From NCBI RefSeq assembly GCF_023634845.1, contig NZ_JAMLJL010000006.1, forward strand, positions 182,389 through 246,388: a stretch of DNA of 64,000 bases, given 5' to 3'. Source of the DNA: Flavobacterium amniphilum. Lineage in GTDB: Bacteria; Bacteroidota; Bacteroidia; Flavobacteriales; Flavobacteriaceae. Both the position numbers and the translations under genes were made by a program. Of this stretch, positions 45,870-53,838 are shown piece by piece; the stretch's first letter is position 1; the number at the start of each line of letters is the position of its first letter. The notes under the pieces are model-generated. The model was not told where the DNA came from and made no database searches. It was given only the letters and a program-made list of their open reading frames with translations.

Positions 45870-46215
45870 AGTACCATCTTTGAAGTAATTAGTAAAGAGT
45901 GATTAGTAACTAGTACCGTTTGAAGAATGTTTAGTACCATTTAAAGAGTACTTAGTCCCCAGTAATTAGTCCTTAGTAACGTATAAAAAGTGGTTAGTCC
46001 CTTCTTTAGAGTTCTTAGTACTTAGATCAAAGTCCTTAATGCTGCTTTAAGAATAATCTGTACCCTATAAAAAGTCTTCGGTACCACTTGACTTCGACAG
46101 GCTCAGCCACCGAATATCTATCAGTACCACTTGACTTCGACAGGCTCAGCCACCGAATATCTATCAGTACCACTTAAATAATCATCTGTACCAGCTAAAA
46201 ATTCTTTACTACCAC
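45870..46215. repeat. Degenerate TTAGTACC-type array
   Basis: About 14 irregular units of the type TTTAAAGAGTNCTTAGTACCA, spaced 14, 21 or 28 bp apart near the start. It fills the gap between the TonB receptor and the integrase. Near its right part the array contains a perfect 43-bp direct duplication (46081-46123 and 46124-46166) that includes CTTCGACAGGCTCAG. There are no spacers and no open frame of note. Confidence 0.75.
46081..46166. repeat. Perfect tandem duplication of 43 bp
   Basis: Two identical 43-bp copies starting GTACCACTTGACTTCGACAG and ending in CGAATATCTATCA. The CTTCGACAGGCTCAG core resembles the dispersed intergenic CTTCGACAAGCTCAG-type repeats of Flavobacteriia. Because the two copies are identical, the duplication is recent. 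Confidence 0.9.
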
Positions 46216-46331
46216 TTTATACCATTTTACATTAAAATCCTTATAAAGCACTGTATTTGCTGGGATATTTAAAAATCAAGAAAGCAAAACGACGCAAACA
46301 AATGTAAGAAAAAGTTTGTTTTGTTGTACCT

Positions 46332-46428
46332 AATGTTGTACGTTTGTTTCAGGATGCATCCAAATGAAACACCTTGTATTTGTGGGATTTCACCGTTTTG
46401 CTTCCTTTTGTAAATATAGTACAACATT
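46332..46428. promoter_or_regulatory. TGTTGTAC sites upstream of the integrase
   Basis: AATGTTGTAC (46332-46341) and its exact inverse GTACAACATT (46419-46428) lie 77 bp apart. A third TTGTTGTAC copy lies at 46321-46329. All lie within ~125 bp upstream of the integrase start. They may be arm-type integrase sites or operator sites. Confidence 0.45.
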
Positions 46429-46442
46429 TTAATTTTCCAAAT

Positions 46443-47672
46443 ATGGCTTCAATTAAGCTGATTTTAAGAAAACATCAAGTAAACAAAGCTGGAGATTGCC
46501 CTTTATATATAAGAATCATTAAGGATAGAAAACCAAAATTTATTTCATTGGGCATAAAACTTAAAGAAAACGAATGGGACGATGAAAAAAAACGGGTAAA
46601 AAAGAATCACGCCAATAGCGCAAGATTGAATGCTTTTATTGCTCAAAAGGTTGCAGATGCAGAAGGACAGGTTGCGGATTTAGAACGAAAGGTAAAAACT
46701 GTTTCTGCAAAAAAACTCAAAGAAGCCATTAAAGGAAAAGGAACTCCTAATTTTTTCGAATATGCTTATAAACGATGTGAAAAGATACGTGGAAGCGTTT
46801 CGGTAAGCACATACAAAAGTTATACTCAATGTCTTAAAAAATTTGAAACCTACTTAGGGACAAAAGATGTCTATTTTGATGATATTACTGTTTCCGTTCT
46901 TAAAGACTATATGAGCTATATGGTAAACGAGCTTAATAATAGTCTTACTACACAACATCACTCAATAATGATTTTGTCGGTTATGTTCAAAGAAGCTATA
47001 AAAGACGATAGTATTCCCGATTCAATGAACCCAATCAGCAAACTAACTTTAAAAAAGAATAAAAGTAAACGAACTTTTCTCACAAAAGAACAAATATCGG
47101 CTCTTGCAGATTATCCGTTTAAAGAAGGCTCCCCTGCCGAACTGGCTAAAGATATTTTCCTGTTTTCAGTTTATGCGGGTGGTTTACGTTTTGGTGATGT
47201 TATTGGATTACAATACAAACATTTTTTCCGAGAGGAAGCCAAAATCAAAAAAACAATTAATAAAACTTTGAACAGAACCACGGCAGAGCTTCAATTTAAA
47301 ATCGGTGAAGTGTCTTTGGCTATTATCGAGAAATACAAAAAAGAAAATACTGACCCTGACGATTTTATTTTTCCAATTATCAAAAACAAAGAGTTGTATT
47401 TAAAAGATAAGGAACATCGCCAAAAAGAAAAAGAAAATGCATCAAGTTCAATCAACCATCAGTTAAACAGAATAGGAAAGAAACTGGAACTTCCTTTTAA
47501 CCTTTCTTTCCACATTAGCAGACATACTTTTGCAACCAATGTACTAAATAATGGAATGCGCATTGAATACGTTTCCCGTCTTATGGGACATACAAATATA
47601 AAAACTACTCAAATTTATGCAAAGATCCTAAACGAGGAATTGGACAAAGCTGTTGATGATTTTGTTTATTAA
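46443..47672 (+). CDS. Site-specific tyrosine recombinase (Bacteroidetes integrase)
   Basis: A 409-residue integrase. The N-terminal arm-binding domain starts MASIKLILRKHQVNKAGDCP, a core-binding SAM-like domain follows (~100-200), then the catalytic domain. The catalytic set is complete: Arg249 in AGGLRFGD, His357-x-x-Arg360 in HISRHTF, His383 in LMGHTNIKTT and the nucleophile Tyr392. I start at the ATG at 46443; the frame extends 23 codons upstream through a promoter-like region. It is not part of the IS1595-type transposon that lies to its right, but an older integrated element may include it. No tRNA gene is adjacent and I could not define its att site. Confidence 0.93.
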   Translation: MASIKLILRKHQVNKAGDCPLYIRIIKDRKPKFISLGIKLKENEWDDEKKRVKKNHANSARLNAFIAQKVADAEGQVADLERKVKTVSAKKLKEAIKGKGTPNFFEYAYKRCEKIRGSVSVSTYKSYTQCLKKFETYLGTKDVYFDDITVSVLKDYMSYMVNELNNSLTTQHHSIMILSVMFKEAIKDDSIPDSMNPISKLTLKKNKSKRTFLTKEQISALADYPFKEGSPAELAKDIFLFSVYAGGLRFGDVIGLQYKHFFREEAKIKKTINKTLNRTTAELQFKIGEVSLAIIEKYKKENTDPDDFIFPIIKNKELYLKDKEHRQKEKENASSSINHQLNRIGKKLELPFNLSFHISRHTFATNVLNNGMRIEYVSRLMGHTNIKTTQIYAKILNEELDKAVDDFVY

Positions 47673-47750
47673 AAAAACAATTGCAATTATTATAAAAAAT
47701 CATTGCATTGAATGTTTAAACCCAACAAAATCAGACAAAATCAAGATGCT

Positions 47751-47798
47751 AAACCATTGCAATGATATGAAAAATCATTGTGATGTATCGGTTTTGTC
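47751..47798. repeat. Imperfect hairpin site, left copy
   Basis: AAACCATTGCAATGAT with ATCATTGTGATG...CGGTTTT forms an imperfect hairpin. The sequence is related to that at 58776-58819 (shared AAACCATTGCAATGAT, GAAAAA and GGTTTTGTC). The two copies are in the same orientation and border the MFS-rhodanese/Crp module. Two further CATTGCA-type fragments lie just to its left at 47680-47710. Confidence 0.6.
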
Positions 47799-47824
47799 AG
47801 TTTCTCAAAAATAATAATTTACAG

Positions 47825-47950
47825 TTAATTGGTATTTAACCAATTATTTGTTCCTCCACAAAGCCAAAGGGCATTATAACCTAATTCATTTAATAGTTTT
47901 GCACCATCTGATGAACGACCGCCTCCTTTTCCACAAGCTATAATATATTG
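47825..47950 (-). pseudogene. 3' remnant of the MFS-rhodanese gene
   Basis: The minus strand encodes the end of a rhodanese domain: IIACGKGGGRSSDGAKLLNE with the active-site Cys loop CGKGGGR, then LWLCGGTNNWLNTN and a stop (TAA, 47827-47825). It continues the reading frame of the gene at 56446-57842 exactly once the transposon and one 8-bp target copy are removed: 1,515 nt in total, 504 residues plus stop. In the present arrangement it has no start and lies 8.5 kb from its 5' part. Confidence 0.93.
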
Positions 47951-47975
47951 GATAACTATATACCCAGTATACCAA
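47951..47975 (+). repeat. Left terminal inverted repeat
   Basis: 25 bp, exact inverse of 56421-56445. Beyond 25 bp the two ends diverge. An internal imperfect direct repeat (GTATAC / GGTATA on the opposite strand) is visible. The adjoining host sequence 47943-47950 is the target duplication. Confidence 0.95.
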
Positions 47976-47992
47976 GGTGAATTTTTAAACGA

Positions 47993-48265
47993 TTAAAATA
48001 TTGCACCATTTATTATGTATGGTTTAAAGGTATTAAATATCTGTAATTGTTTTGCTTTATCTATAGAACGGAAATATTGGTAGTATTCACTTATCTTAAT
48101 GAATTCTTCATCGCAATTATTAAAATCACAACTCATTGTTATTTTCATATCATTCTCAAAATATTCAGTAAAAATATAAAAGTCAATTGCTTGATATTTT
48201 ATTGTGTAGACAATTTTGATATAAGGTTCAGTTGTTCCAGAACACGTATTACTACACGATTGCAT
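47993..48265 (-). CDS. Hypothetical protein at the left end of the transposon
   Basis: A 90-residue open frame beginning MQSCSNTCSGTTEPYIKIVY, rich in Tyr, Phe and Ile, with four Cys residues in the first half. The C-terminal part is helical (ISEYYQYFRSIDKAKQLQIF). I do not recognise it. A second frame (48199-48408) overlaps its start, and neither has clear support beyond length and amino-acid composition; this one looks more protein-like. Transcription would run toward the left repeat. Confidence 0.4.
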   Translation of the reverse strand: MQSCSNTCSGTTEPYIKIVYTIKYQAIDFYIFTEYFENDMKITMSCDFNNCDEEFIKISEYYQYFRSIDKAKQLQIFNTFKPYIINGAIF

Positions 48266-48476
48266 ATTGAATAATTGACTATCAGCATATTTATGTGATT
48301 TCTTATTTCTGTGTCAAAAAGATTGAACATCGTATTTTTATTCATCATTTTCCTTTTAAAATAAGGAATAAATTTACTTAAAAAGAGATAAATTTTGAGT
48401 TTAAGCATTTGAAATGATTATTGTTATGCATTAATAGATGATTCCTCCAATACTTATAATTTAACAATAATACTCC

Positions 48477-48502
48477 AAAAGGCCAGCAAATGCTGGCCTT
48501 TT
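48477..48502. terminator. Strong bidirectional terminator near the left transposon end
   Basis: AAAAGGCCAGCA and TGCTGGCCTTTT form a 12-bp perfect inverted repeat around 2 nt. It lies 75 bp upstream of the transposase and can block read-through from the host side. A similar hairpin guards the other end (56383-56406). Confidence 0.85.
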
Positions 48503-48577
48503 CGTTGTTTTCAAAAATTGAATCAAAATTTTTAACAAGGTTGTTACATATCGCCATAATTCTAAAAGATAAAAATT

Positions 48578-49819
48578 ATGGCAGCTATCAAATTTGATTT
48601 CACTTCTTGTTACGAATATTACGATTCTCAATTCGAATATGAGGACTTCGTTCCTGAAAGAGAATCTACTTTTCTTAGCGAAACATGTGAAGACATCTTA
48701 AGAGTTATCTTTAAAAATACATGTGCTGAAAAGGTCAGTAAAACTAAGGTTGTACAATTTCCAGACCCTGTTAAACTGTTAACAACTATTAGAAAAGGGG
48801 TAAGTAAAACCTTACCCGTTACGCCAAAATTTATTATATTTAATAAATCAATTATGGCAAAACATCCTAATATTGAACTAAATACTACCTCTATTTTTAA
48901 GTCCAAATCCGATATGACGAAAACACTGAATACGGAGAAAGCATGCAGGGAACATTTGGAAAAATTACGTTGGGACGGAAAACCAATATGCCCTCATTGT
49001 GGCAGTCAAAGAGAAAATCACTACAAGATCAATACTCGAGGAGAATTTCGTGGGAGATACAAATGCAAAGACTGTCGTTTACCTTTCAGTGTAACTGTTG
49101 GCACAATATTCGAAAAATCCCAAATACCTCTTCAAAAGTGGTTTGAGGCCATCTTTTATTTCGTTCTTGGAAAGAAAGGTGTTAGTAGTGTAGAACTTCA
49201 TCGAGCAATTGGTGTAACACAAAAATCAGCTTGGTTCATGTTAAGTAGGATACGAAATTCAGTTGGTAATCGAATGGATTTTGAATTTGACGATATCACT
49301 CAAGTTGATGAAACTTATGTAGGTGGTAAGAATAAGAATCGAAGTAAACATAAAAAAGTTGCTAATACACAAGGTCGTAGCGGTGAAACAAAAACAGTAG
49401 TATTCGGAATGCTTAGCCAAGGATTAGTTCATACTAAAGTTATAAAGAATGCAGAAAAAGATACTTTACAGCCTATAATTAAATCTAAGGTTAAAAAAGG
49501 TTCTGTGTTGGTAAGTGACGGTTGGTCTGGATATAGTGGTCTGAATCGTGATTACGACCATAAGATAATTAAACATAGTCACGGAATATTTAAGAAAGGT
49601 CCTTATCATACAAACGGAATTGAAGGATTTTGGAGCCTTCTTAAAAGAGGCATCATCGGGGTGTATCATTACGTAAGCCCAAAACATCTTTATTTATACT
49701 GTGATGAGTTTTCATATCGTTATAACATCCGTAAATTAAGTCTAGGGGAACAATTTAATCTTACATTGATTAATTCAGATGAGAGGTTGACGTATAGGGA
49801 TTTGATTTCTGATTGGTAA
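48578..49819 (+). CDS. IS1595 family (ISXO2-like) transposase with N-terminal extension
   Basis: A 413-residue transposase. A zinc ribbon (CPHCGS ... YKCKDC) precedes the ISXO2-like DDE domain. The catalytic residues are the Asp in QVDETYVGG, the Asp in VSDGWSGYSG and the Glu in GIEGFWSLLKRG, with a following conserved Lys-Arg. Related proteins usually begin near the internal Met93 (48854, MAKHPNIELN). The preceding 92 residues, an acidic Tyr-rich start then a Lys/Val-rich stretch, are unlike the family and may be an added DNA- or partner-binding segment, or the true start may be internal. All motifs are intact, so the element may be active. Confidence 0.93.
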   Translation: MAAIKFDFTSCYEYYDSQFEYEDFVPERESTFLSETCEDILRVIFKNTCAEKVSKTKVVQFPDPVKLLTTIRKGVSKTLPVTPKFIIFNKSIMAKHPNIELNTTSIFKSKSDMTKTLNTEKACREHLEKLRWDGKPICPHCGSQRENHYKINTRGEFRGRYKCKDCRLPFSVTVGTIFEKSQIPLQKWFEAIFYFVLGKKGVSSVELHRAIGVTQKSAWFMLSRIRNSVGNRMDFEFDDITQVDETYVGGKNKNRSKHKKVANTQGRSGETKTVVFGMLSQGLVHTKVIKNAEKDTLQPIIKSKVKKGSVLVSDGWSGYSGLNRDYDHKIIKHSHGIFKKGPYHTNGIEGFWSLLKRGIIGVYHYVSPKHLYLYCDEFSYRYNIRKLSLGEQFNLTLINSDERLTYRDLISDW

Positions 49820-49857
49820 GATATGTCTATTGCTTGATTATTTGAAGATATTAAAAG

Positions 49858-49881
49858 ACCAATCAAATGATTGGTATTTTT
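49858..49881 (+). terminator. Terminator after the transposase
   Basis: ACCAATCA and TGATTGGT form an 8-bp stem with a 2-nt central spacer (effectively a 4-nt loop), followed by ATTTTTG. It lies 39 bp after the transposase stop. Confidence 0.75.
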
Positions 49882-49935
49882 GTTTGTATTATGTTTGAAT
49901 ATAACAACGTTGTAATGTTTAAGGGTTGATATTCA

Positions 49936-49950
49936 GTATAAATACGTATT
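49936..49950 (+). promoter_or_regulatory. Shared 15-bp motif upstream of the HEPN-like gene
   Basis: GTATAAATACGTATT, with the 10-bp palindrome AATACGTATT, lies 80 bp upstream of the HEPN-like gene. The identical 15-mer lies on the opposite strand at 53839-53853, upstream of the ABC-3C operon. A separate 10-bp palindrome ACAACGTTGT is at 49904-49913. This is probably a regulator or promoter site. Confidence 0.5.
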
Positions 49951-50029
49951 GTGTGAGAATTTAGATTGAATTATTTTTCAATGAAATTATTCCGAAATAA
50001 ACTACTTTCGTAATCTTTATATCCATTTC

Positions 50030-50551
50030 ATGAAACTATTCAATAAACAATCAGAACTTAATGAAGGAAATATTTCTTTCTATGCTCATATTGGACTTAT
50101 TAGTATTCGATTTGCAGAATTAGAAAGTTTAATAACTCATATTATTGAACGATTGATTAATTCTGACAATGATATAGTTAGTAGTACATTAATTGAAAAT
50201 AATAATCTTTCCACAAATCTTCAACTGTTAAAGAAAATTAATCGCTGTCGTAGGTATGAAGAAGAAAAGATATCAGAGACAATCTTAAAAATTAATCAGT
50301 TAAGAGATATGCGAAACTTTTTTATCCATGGGGTATGGAGTGATGTAAAAATAGATGAAGAAGGCACTTATGTTCAATGTTCAAATCATAAACATATTTA
50401 TGAAAAAAATTCAAGTGGGCAGTTGTGGACAAGATATCATAGTGAGCAATTCAGGTTAAAAGATTTTCAAGAAGAAATTAAAAAAATAGATGCTGTACTT
50501 GTAATTTTAAAAGAACTATGGGAAGATTTAGAAGAAGAAGATTTTTTGTAA
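50030..50551 (+). CDS. Hypothetical protein with a HEPN-like RNxxxH motif
   Basis: A 173-residue soluble protein, predicted mostly helical. The segment LRDMRNFFIHG places Arg95-Asn96 and His100 in the R-N-x3-H arrangement that marks HEPN ribonucleases. The preceding helices (IRFAELESLITHIIERLI) fit the HEPN four-helix layout. The C-terminus is acidic (WEDLEEEDFL). The family could not be named, and some RNxxxH proteins of this size are not nucleases. It is the first gene after the transposase, carries the shared 15-bp motif 80 bp upstream, and is followed 63 bp later by a GNAT gene. A defence or toxin role is an inference. Confidence 0.6.
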   Translation: MKLFNKQSELNEGNISFYAHIGLISIRFAELESLITHIIERLINSDNDIVSSTLIENNNLSTNLQLLKKINRCRRYEEEKISETILKINQLRDMRNFFIHGVWSDVKIDEEGTYVQCSNHKHIYEKNSSGQLWTRYHSEQFRLKDFQEEIKKIDAVLVILKELWEDLEEEDFL

Positions 50552-50614
50552 AACACTAATTAATAGTTTTTTGGAAAGTTATATAAATTTATGCTCAAAC
50601 TTATAATTTAGCAA

Positions 50615-51040
50615 ATGACAAAAGAGTTAGCGAATCAAATTGTAGAATTGATTAATCGAAGAAATGGATTGTCTGTCAAATATAATTTTGAAAAAATCTT
50701 TGAAAACAAAGATAATTACGTTTTTATTTTAGATACAGAAAATTTAGTTGCATGCGCTGAAAGTAAAAAAGTTCAATGGTATCAATGGGAAATTTGTCAT
50801 ATTTCAGTTGATGAAAAATATGAAGGCAAGGGTTATGGAAGTAAAATATTGAAGCTTGCAGAAGCTAAGGCTAAAAATGAAAATGCACGGATTTTACAAT
50901 CAACAATTAGATCAAACAATGAAAGTAGTATTCGCCTTTTTGAACATAACAGTTACAAAAAAGTAAATGAGTTTCATAATCCAAAAACGCAAAATCAAAT
51001 TTATGTTTATCAGAAAAGTTTAAATTCTAAAATTGAATAA
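50615..51040 (+). CDS. GNAT family N-acetyltransferase
   Basis: A 141-residue acetyl-CoA-dependent transferase. Motif A reads ISVDEKYEGKGYGSKILKLA, containing the acetyl-CoA loop GKGYG. Motif B is STIRSNNESSIRLFEHNSYKK, with the usual Asn and a Phe/Tyr C-terminal. The acceptor is unknown. It lies in the same direction as the HEPN-like gene and converges on the ABC-3C ATPase gene with a 12-bp gap. It could modify a toxin, act as one, or be unrelated cargo. Confidence 0.85.
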   Translation: MTKELANQIVELINRRNGLSVKYNFEKIFENKDNYVFILDTENLVACAESKKVQWYQWEICHISVDEKYEGKGYGSKILKLAEAKAKNENARILQSTIRSNNESSIRLFEHNSYKKVNEFHNPKTQNQIYVYQKSLNSKIE

Positions 51041-51052
51041 TACAACAATACT

Positions 51053-52750
51053 TTAAGGGAATCTGAAAAATTTATCATTTTCTGATAATTCAAGGATTGT
51101 TCTATCTTTTATATATTTCTCTCCAAGAAACATTATTCTTTCTTTTAGTACTGAAACAACAAATTGACCATTTAAACTATCTGCAATTTCAAAAATTTTC
51201 TGAATTTGATTTTTATGAATTATTTCCATTTTATCGTGTACAATAAAACGTGGAAAATTTATTCCTAAATCTTCAAAATAATTAATGAATGCAAAATCCA
51301 AAGCAATAATGTCCGTTTTTTTATACCCATCACCAACATTACCTTTGATGTTGTCAAACTCAAATTTTCTTGTTTCTGGGTTATAAAGTATATAAATCTG
51401 TTCGCCGTGAGTTGAATACGTATATTTTTTAAAATATGCATTAAAGATGTCTTGGATGTTTTCATTTAATGCTTCTAAATAAGTAGTAAAAGCATCATTT
51501 AGCTCTTCTAATATTTCAGAATTTTTATCTATTGAATCTAAAAGATTTTTGATTCCTTCAATTTGTTCAACTATTCTCCCTCTATTAGTATAAAGTTCAT
51601 TAAGTTCTTCTCTTACTTTTATCAAATCATCGAAACTTCCACTATTATCTAATAATGATAAAATTCTGGATTGTTCCTCTAATATAGGTTTTATGATTTG
51701 TTCTTTATAGCTTTTCTCTTTTGCTAATTTTTGTATATGCTTTTCCACATAATTTAGCTTATTAGAAACCATTTTATTATGAAAATCCAAAACTTCTTCA
51801 AAAGTTTTTTGAAGTTTGGGAATTAAAACTTTAGCTTCTTCATAGAGGCCTTTAATAACATTAGGATCAATCTTGCTTTTACTTTCTTCAAGTTCTTGCT
51901 TAGTCTTATTGCTAAGTGACAACTTTAAATCAATGTTCGCTATGTCAGAAGCAATGTTTGTGCTTTCAGATTTAATTACTTTTAATTTTTCAAATAAATC
52001 ATTATATGTTTTTGGTAGATTGAATGTTTTAATAACACTTTCCTGCTCCAAAATTGATTTATCAATTTGATTAAGTCTATTTTCTAATTTTGGCAAATTA
52101 CTTTTGCCTTTCATTTTTGAAAGTGAACTATTTAACTTTTTAATTTCACTTGAAATATTTAGTCTTTTGCTGATAATATCTTGGTCAGGAAATCCAAACA
52201 AGTATAGGTACATAGCCTCGTAATCATTATCATTTTTGTAAGTTGATAAAACTTTCAACAAGTTTGATTCTGAATTTTGATCTGATCGAACAAATTTTTT
52301 AATTATTGTTCTGAAGCTAATTTTAGTTTGTGTTGAAGGAATATTAAAAAACAATTCATTCAATTTAAAACAATACTTCTTTAAATCGCTATATTTTTCA
52401 CCATTTATATAAAGGTCATTATCCGAATTAAAACTTCTTAATAAGTTTATTTTTTCACCGTTAATAGATTTCAATTCTAATTCGAAAACAACATTTTTAT
52501 TAAAAAGGAATTCTCTAACTTCTGTATTATCATTACCTGTTTCTTTGTCTCTATATAGGTCTTTACCTTGTGAACCCAAACAAAAATCAATAGCCCTGAT
52601 AAATGTCGTTTTACCTACATTATTACCAGATTCAGCATTCATAATTTTCAAAGGAGTAGAATCAACTATTAAATTTAATCCTTTTTCTCTAAAAGGAATA
52701 TCTCTAATTATTTTTCCATCTCTACTTACAATTAGCTTCTTTAAAAACAT
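51053..52750 (-). CDS. ABC-3C ATPase component (DUF2326-type, SMC/RecN-like)
   Basis: A 565-residue SMC-like ABC ATPase. The Walker A variant GNNVGKTT lies at residues ~42-49 after the family start KGLNLIVDSTPLK. A long central coiled coil (~190-420) follows. The C-terminal half-site has DIIALDFAFINYFEDLGI and the Walker B/D-loop equivalent FIVHDKMEIIHK. This is the DUF2326 layout of the ABC component in ABC-three-component systems, which Aravind and colleagues predicted to be conflict/defence systems. It overlaps the MC6-like gene by 10 bp and is the last of four overlapping genes. It probably uses ATP to sense invading nucleic acid; the trigger is unknown. Confidence 0.85.
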   Translation of the reverse strand: MFLKKLIVSRDGKIIRDIPFREKGLNLIVDSTPLKIMNAESGNNVGKTTFIRAIDFCLGSQGKDLYRDKETGNDNTEVREFLFNKNVVFELELKSINGEKINLLRSFNSDNDLYINGEKYSDLKKYCFKLNELFFNIPSTQTKISFRTIIKKFVRSDQNSESNLLKVLSTYKNDNDYEAMYLYLFGFPDQDIISKRLNISSEIKKLNSSLSKMKGKSNLPKLENRLNQIDKSILEQESVIKTFNLPKTYNDLFEKLKVIKSESTNIASDIANIDLKLSLSNKTKQELEESKSKIDPNVIKGLYEEAKVLIPKLQKTFEEVLDFHNKMVSNKLNYVEKHIQKLAKEKSYKEQIIKPILEEQSRILSLLDNSGSFDDLIKVREELNELYTNRGRIVEQIEGIKNLLDSIDKNSEILEELNDAFTTYLEALNENIQDIFNAYFKKYTYSTHGEQIYILYNPETRKFEFDNIKGNVGDGYKKTDIIALDFAFINYFEDLGINFPRFIVHDKMEIIHKNQIQKIFEIADSLNGQFVVSVLKERIMFLGEKYIKDRTILELSENDKFFRFP

Positions 52751-52983
52751 CTTTTAATTTTCGTGTTATTATATATTTCGACAAAACCAATCATAAACAA
52801 CCAATCTAAAGCATATAAAAAATAGCTGAAACTTAAATCTTCTTGTCTAAATTTCGTAACAAATGAACTATATAGAATTTTGATATCAATAACAGTTCTA
52901 TTGATAGAATTAAATGTCTCAATAATTCTTCCGCCAATCACGTAAAGACTTTTTTCTGGCGCAACATCTTGTGGTAGTAACAT
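52741..52983 (-). CDS. ABC-3C middle component (MC6-like)
   Basis: An 80-residue protein starting MLLPQDVAPEKSLYVIGGRI. It matches the small ABC-3C middle components (MC6 type) in length, in the MLLPxxxxPExSL start, and in the later FLYALDWLFMIGFVEIYNN segment, which resembles a winged-helix end. The assignment is from memory of the family pattern. Its ATG shares one base with the stop of the preceding gene, and its end overlaps the ATPase start by 10 bp. In such systems it is thought to link the ATPase to the C-terminal-domain effector protein. Confidence 0.75.
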   Translation of the reverse strand: MLLPQDVAPEKSLYVIGGRIIETFNSINRTVIDIKILYSSFVTKFRQEDLSFSYFLYALDWLFMIGFVEIYNNTKIKRCF

Positions 52984-53573
52984 TAATTATTCGGATTTTC
53001 TAAGACTTTACAATCTACAAAAGCATGACAAACAATAGTGAAAACATTTAAATTTATGCTTTCTGCGCTTAAATGTGCAATGTCCTTTGTGTTAGTGGAA
53101 ATACTTATCAAAAGAGAACTTATGACATTGGAAATTATTGTATCAGCAAATTGATTGATTATTTCCATTTTTTTCATCTTTGGATTTTCTTTTAATAGTC
53201 CACCTAATGCTTGCAAATAAAGTGAATTAATATAGTTTAAAAAAACCTTTTTTCTTCCTGGTGTTTCAGAGTTTAAAGATTCGTATGCATTCTCTAAATA
53301 ATATGCATTCTCGCTATAATTTGATTCAATCAAAAAACGATATGTAAGAACATTGTTAAAATCAAGTTTGTCATCAATATCAGGAGGTAAACTGCGTTTT
53401 TCAAATTGATTTTCATTATCCACGATATCATTGTAAATATGTAATACCAGTTTATTTAAGTCAGCAGGATTATTTGGTAATGATATTAATCGATTTAAAT
53501 ATTTATCATCAACGATTAGTTGAGTGATTTCTTGTTTATTACCAAACCCAAAAATTGTTTGATTATTTTCCAC
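52983..53573 (-). CDS. ABC-3C C-terminal-domain (CTD) protein, no fused effector
   Basis: A 196-residue helical protein with a GTG start. The end AESINLNVFTIVCHAFVDCKVLE matches the closing motif of ABC-3C CTD proteins (hydrophobic ... AF-x-x-CK-x-L-E). In most systems this domain is the tail of a longer protein whose N-terminus is a nuclease, protease or membrane effector. Here almost nothing precedes it. A separate 56-residue membrane protein overlaps its start by 11 bp and may be the missing effector half. Its family assignment is likely but rests on motif reading alone. Confidence 0.72.
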   Translation of the reverse strand: MENNQTIFGFGNKQEITQLIVDDKYLNRLISLPNNPADLNKLVLHIYNDIVDNENQFEKRSLPPDIDDKLDFNNVLTYRFLIESNYSENAYYLENAYESLNSETPGRKKVFLNYINSLYLQALGGLLKENPKMKKMEIINQFADTIISNVISSLLISISTNTKDIAHLSAESINLNVFTIVCHAFVDCKVLENPNN

Positions 53574-53733
53574 CAGTATTTATATTTTGCTTATTACCTT
53601 TTCCTATTGAAAATTGATTGTTCTTATCACCTATAGTTTTAGATAAAGTAATAACCCTTGACGCAGCAAAAAGACTAATAATAAATCCCAGTATGCCACA
53701 TACATCAGCAATAATTGAAATAGTTCCTTCCAT
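53563..53733 (-). CDS. 56-residue single-span membrane protein, first gene of the ABC-3C operon
   Basis: A 56-residue frame from an ATG at 53733 to TAA at 53563. Residues ~4-28 form one membrane helix (ISIIADVCGILGFIISLFAA), followed by a basic-polar tail ending GKGNKQNINTGGK. Its last 11 bp overlap the GTG start of the CTD gene in a different frame. All four operon genes overlap, so this one is probably translated with them. A frameshift within GGAAAATAA could also fuse it to the CTD protein. By analogy with membrane-effector versions of related systems it may be the pore-forming or membrane-anchoring part; that is inference. Confidence 0.72.
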   Translation of the reverse strand: MEGTISIIADVCGILGFIISLFAASRVITLSKTIGDKNNQFSIGKGNKQNINTGGK

Positions 53734-53838
53734 GATATATATCTTATAAATAGTTTAAAATTTCTGACTATGTAAATGTATATATAAATGTATCAGAACT
53801 CCAATAAACATCAGAAAAGATAATCCAAAGATGCAAAA

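Noticed and set aside
46081..46166. Possible CRISPR (two identical 43-bp repeats)
   Set aside because: Copies are contiguous without a spacer and there are only two.
46200..46440. tRNA gene as attachment site for the integrase
   Set aside because: No cloverleaf or tRNA-like sequence was found on either side of the accessory region.
48199..48408. 69-residue minus-strand frame at the left transposon end
   Set aside because: It overlaps a longer and more protein-like frame (47993-48265) and has no supporting feature.
52545..52757. 70-residue plus-strand frame
   Set aside because: Antisense shadow of the start of the ABC-3C ATPase gene.
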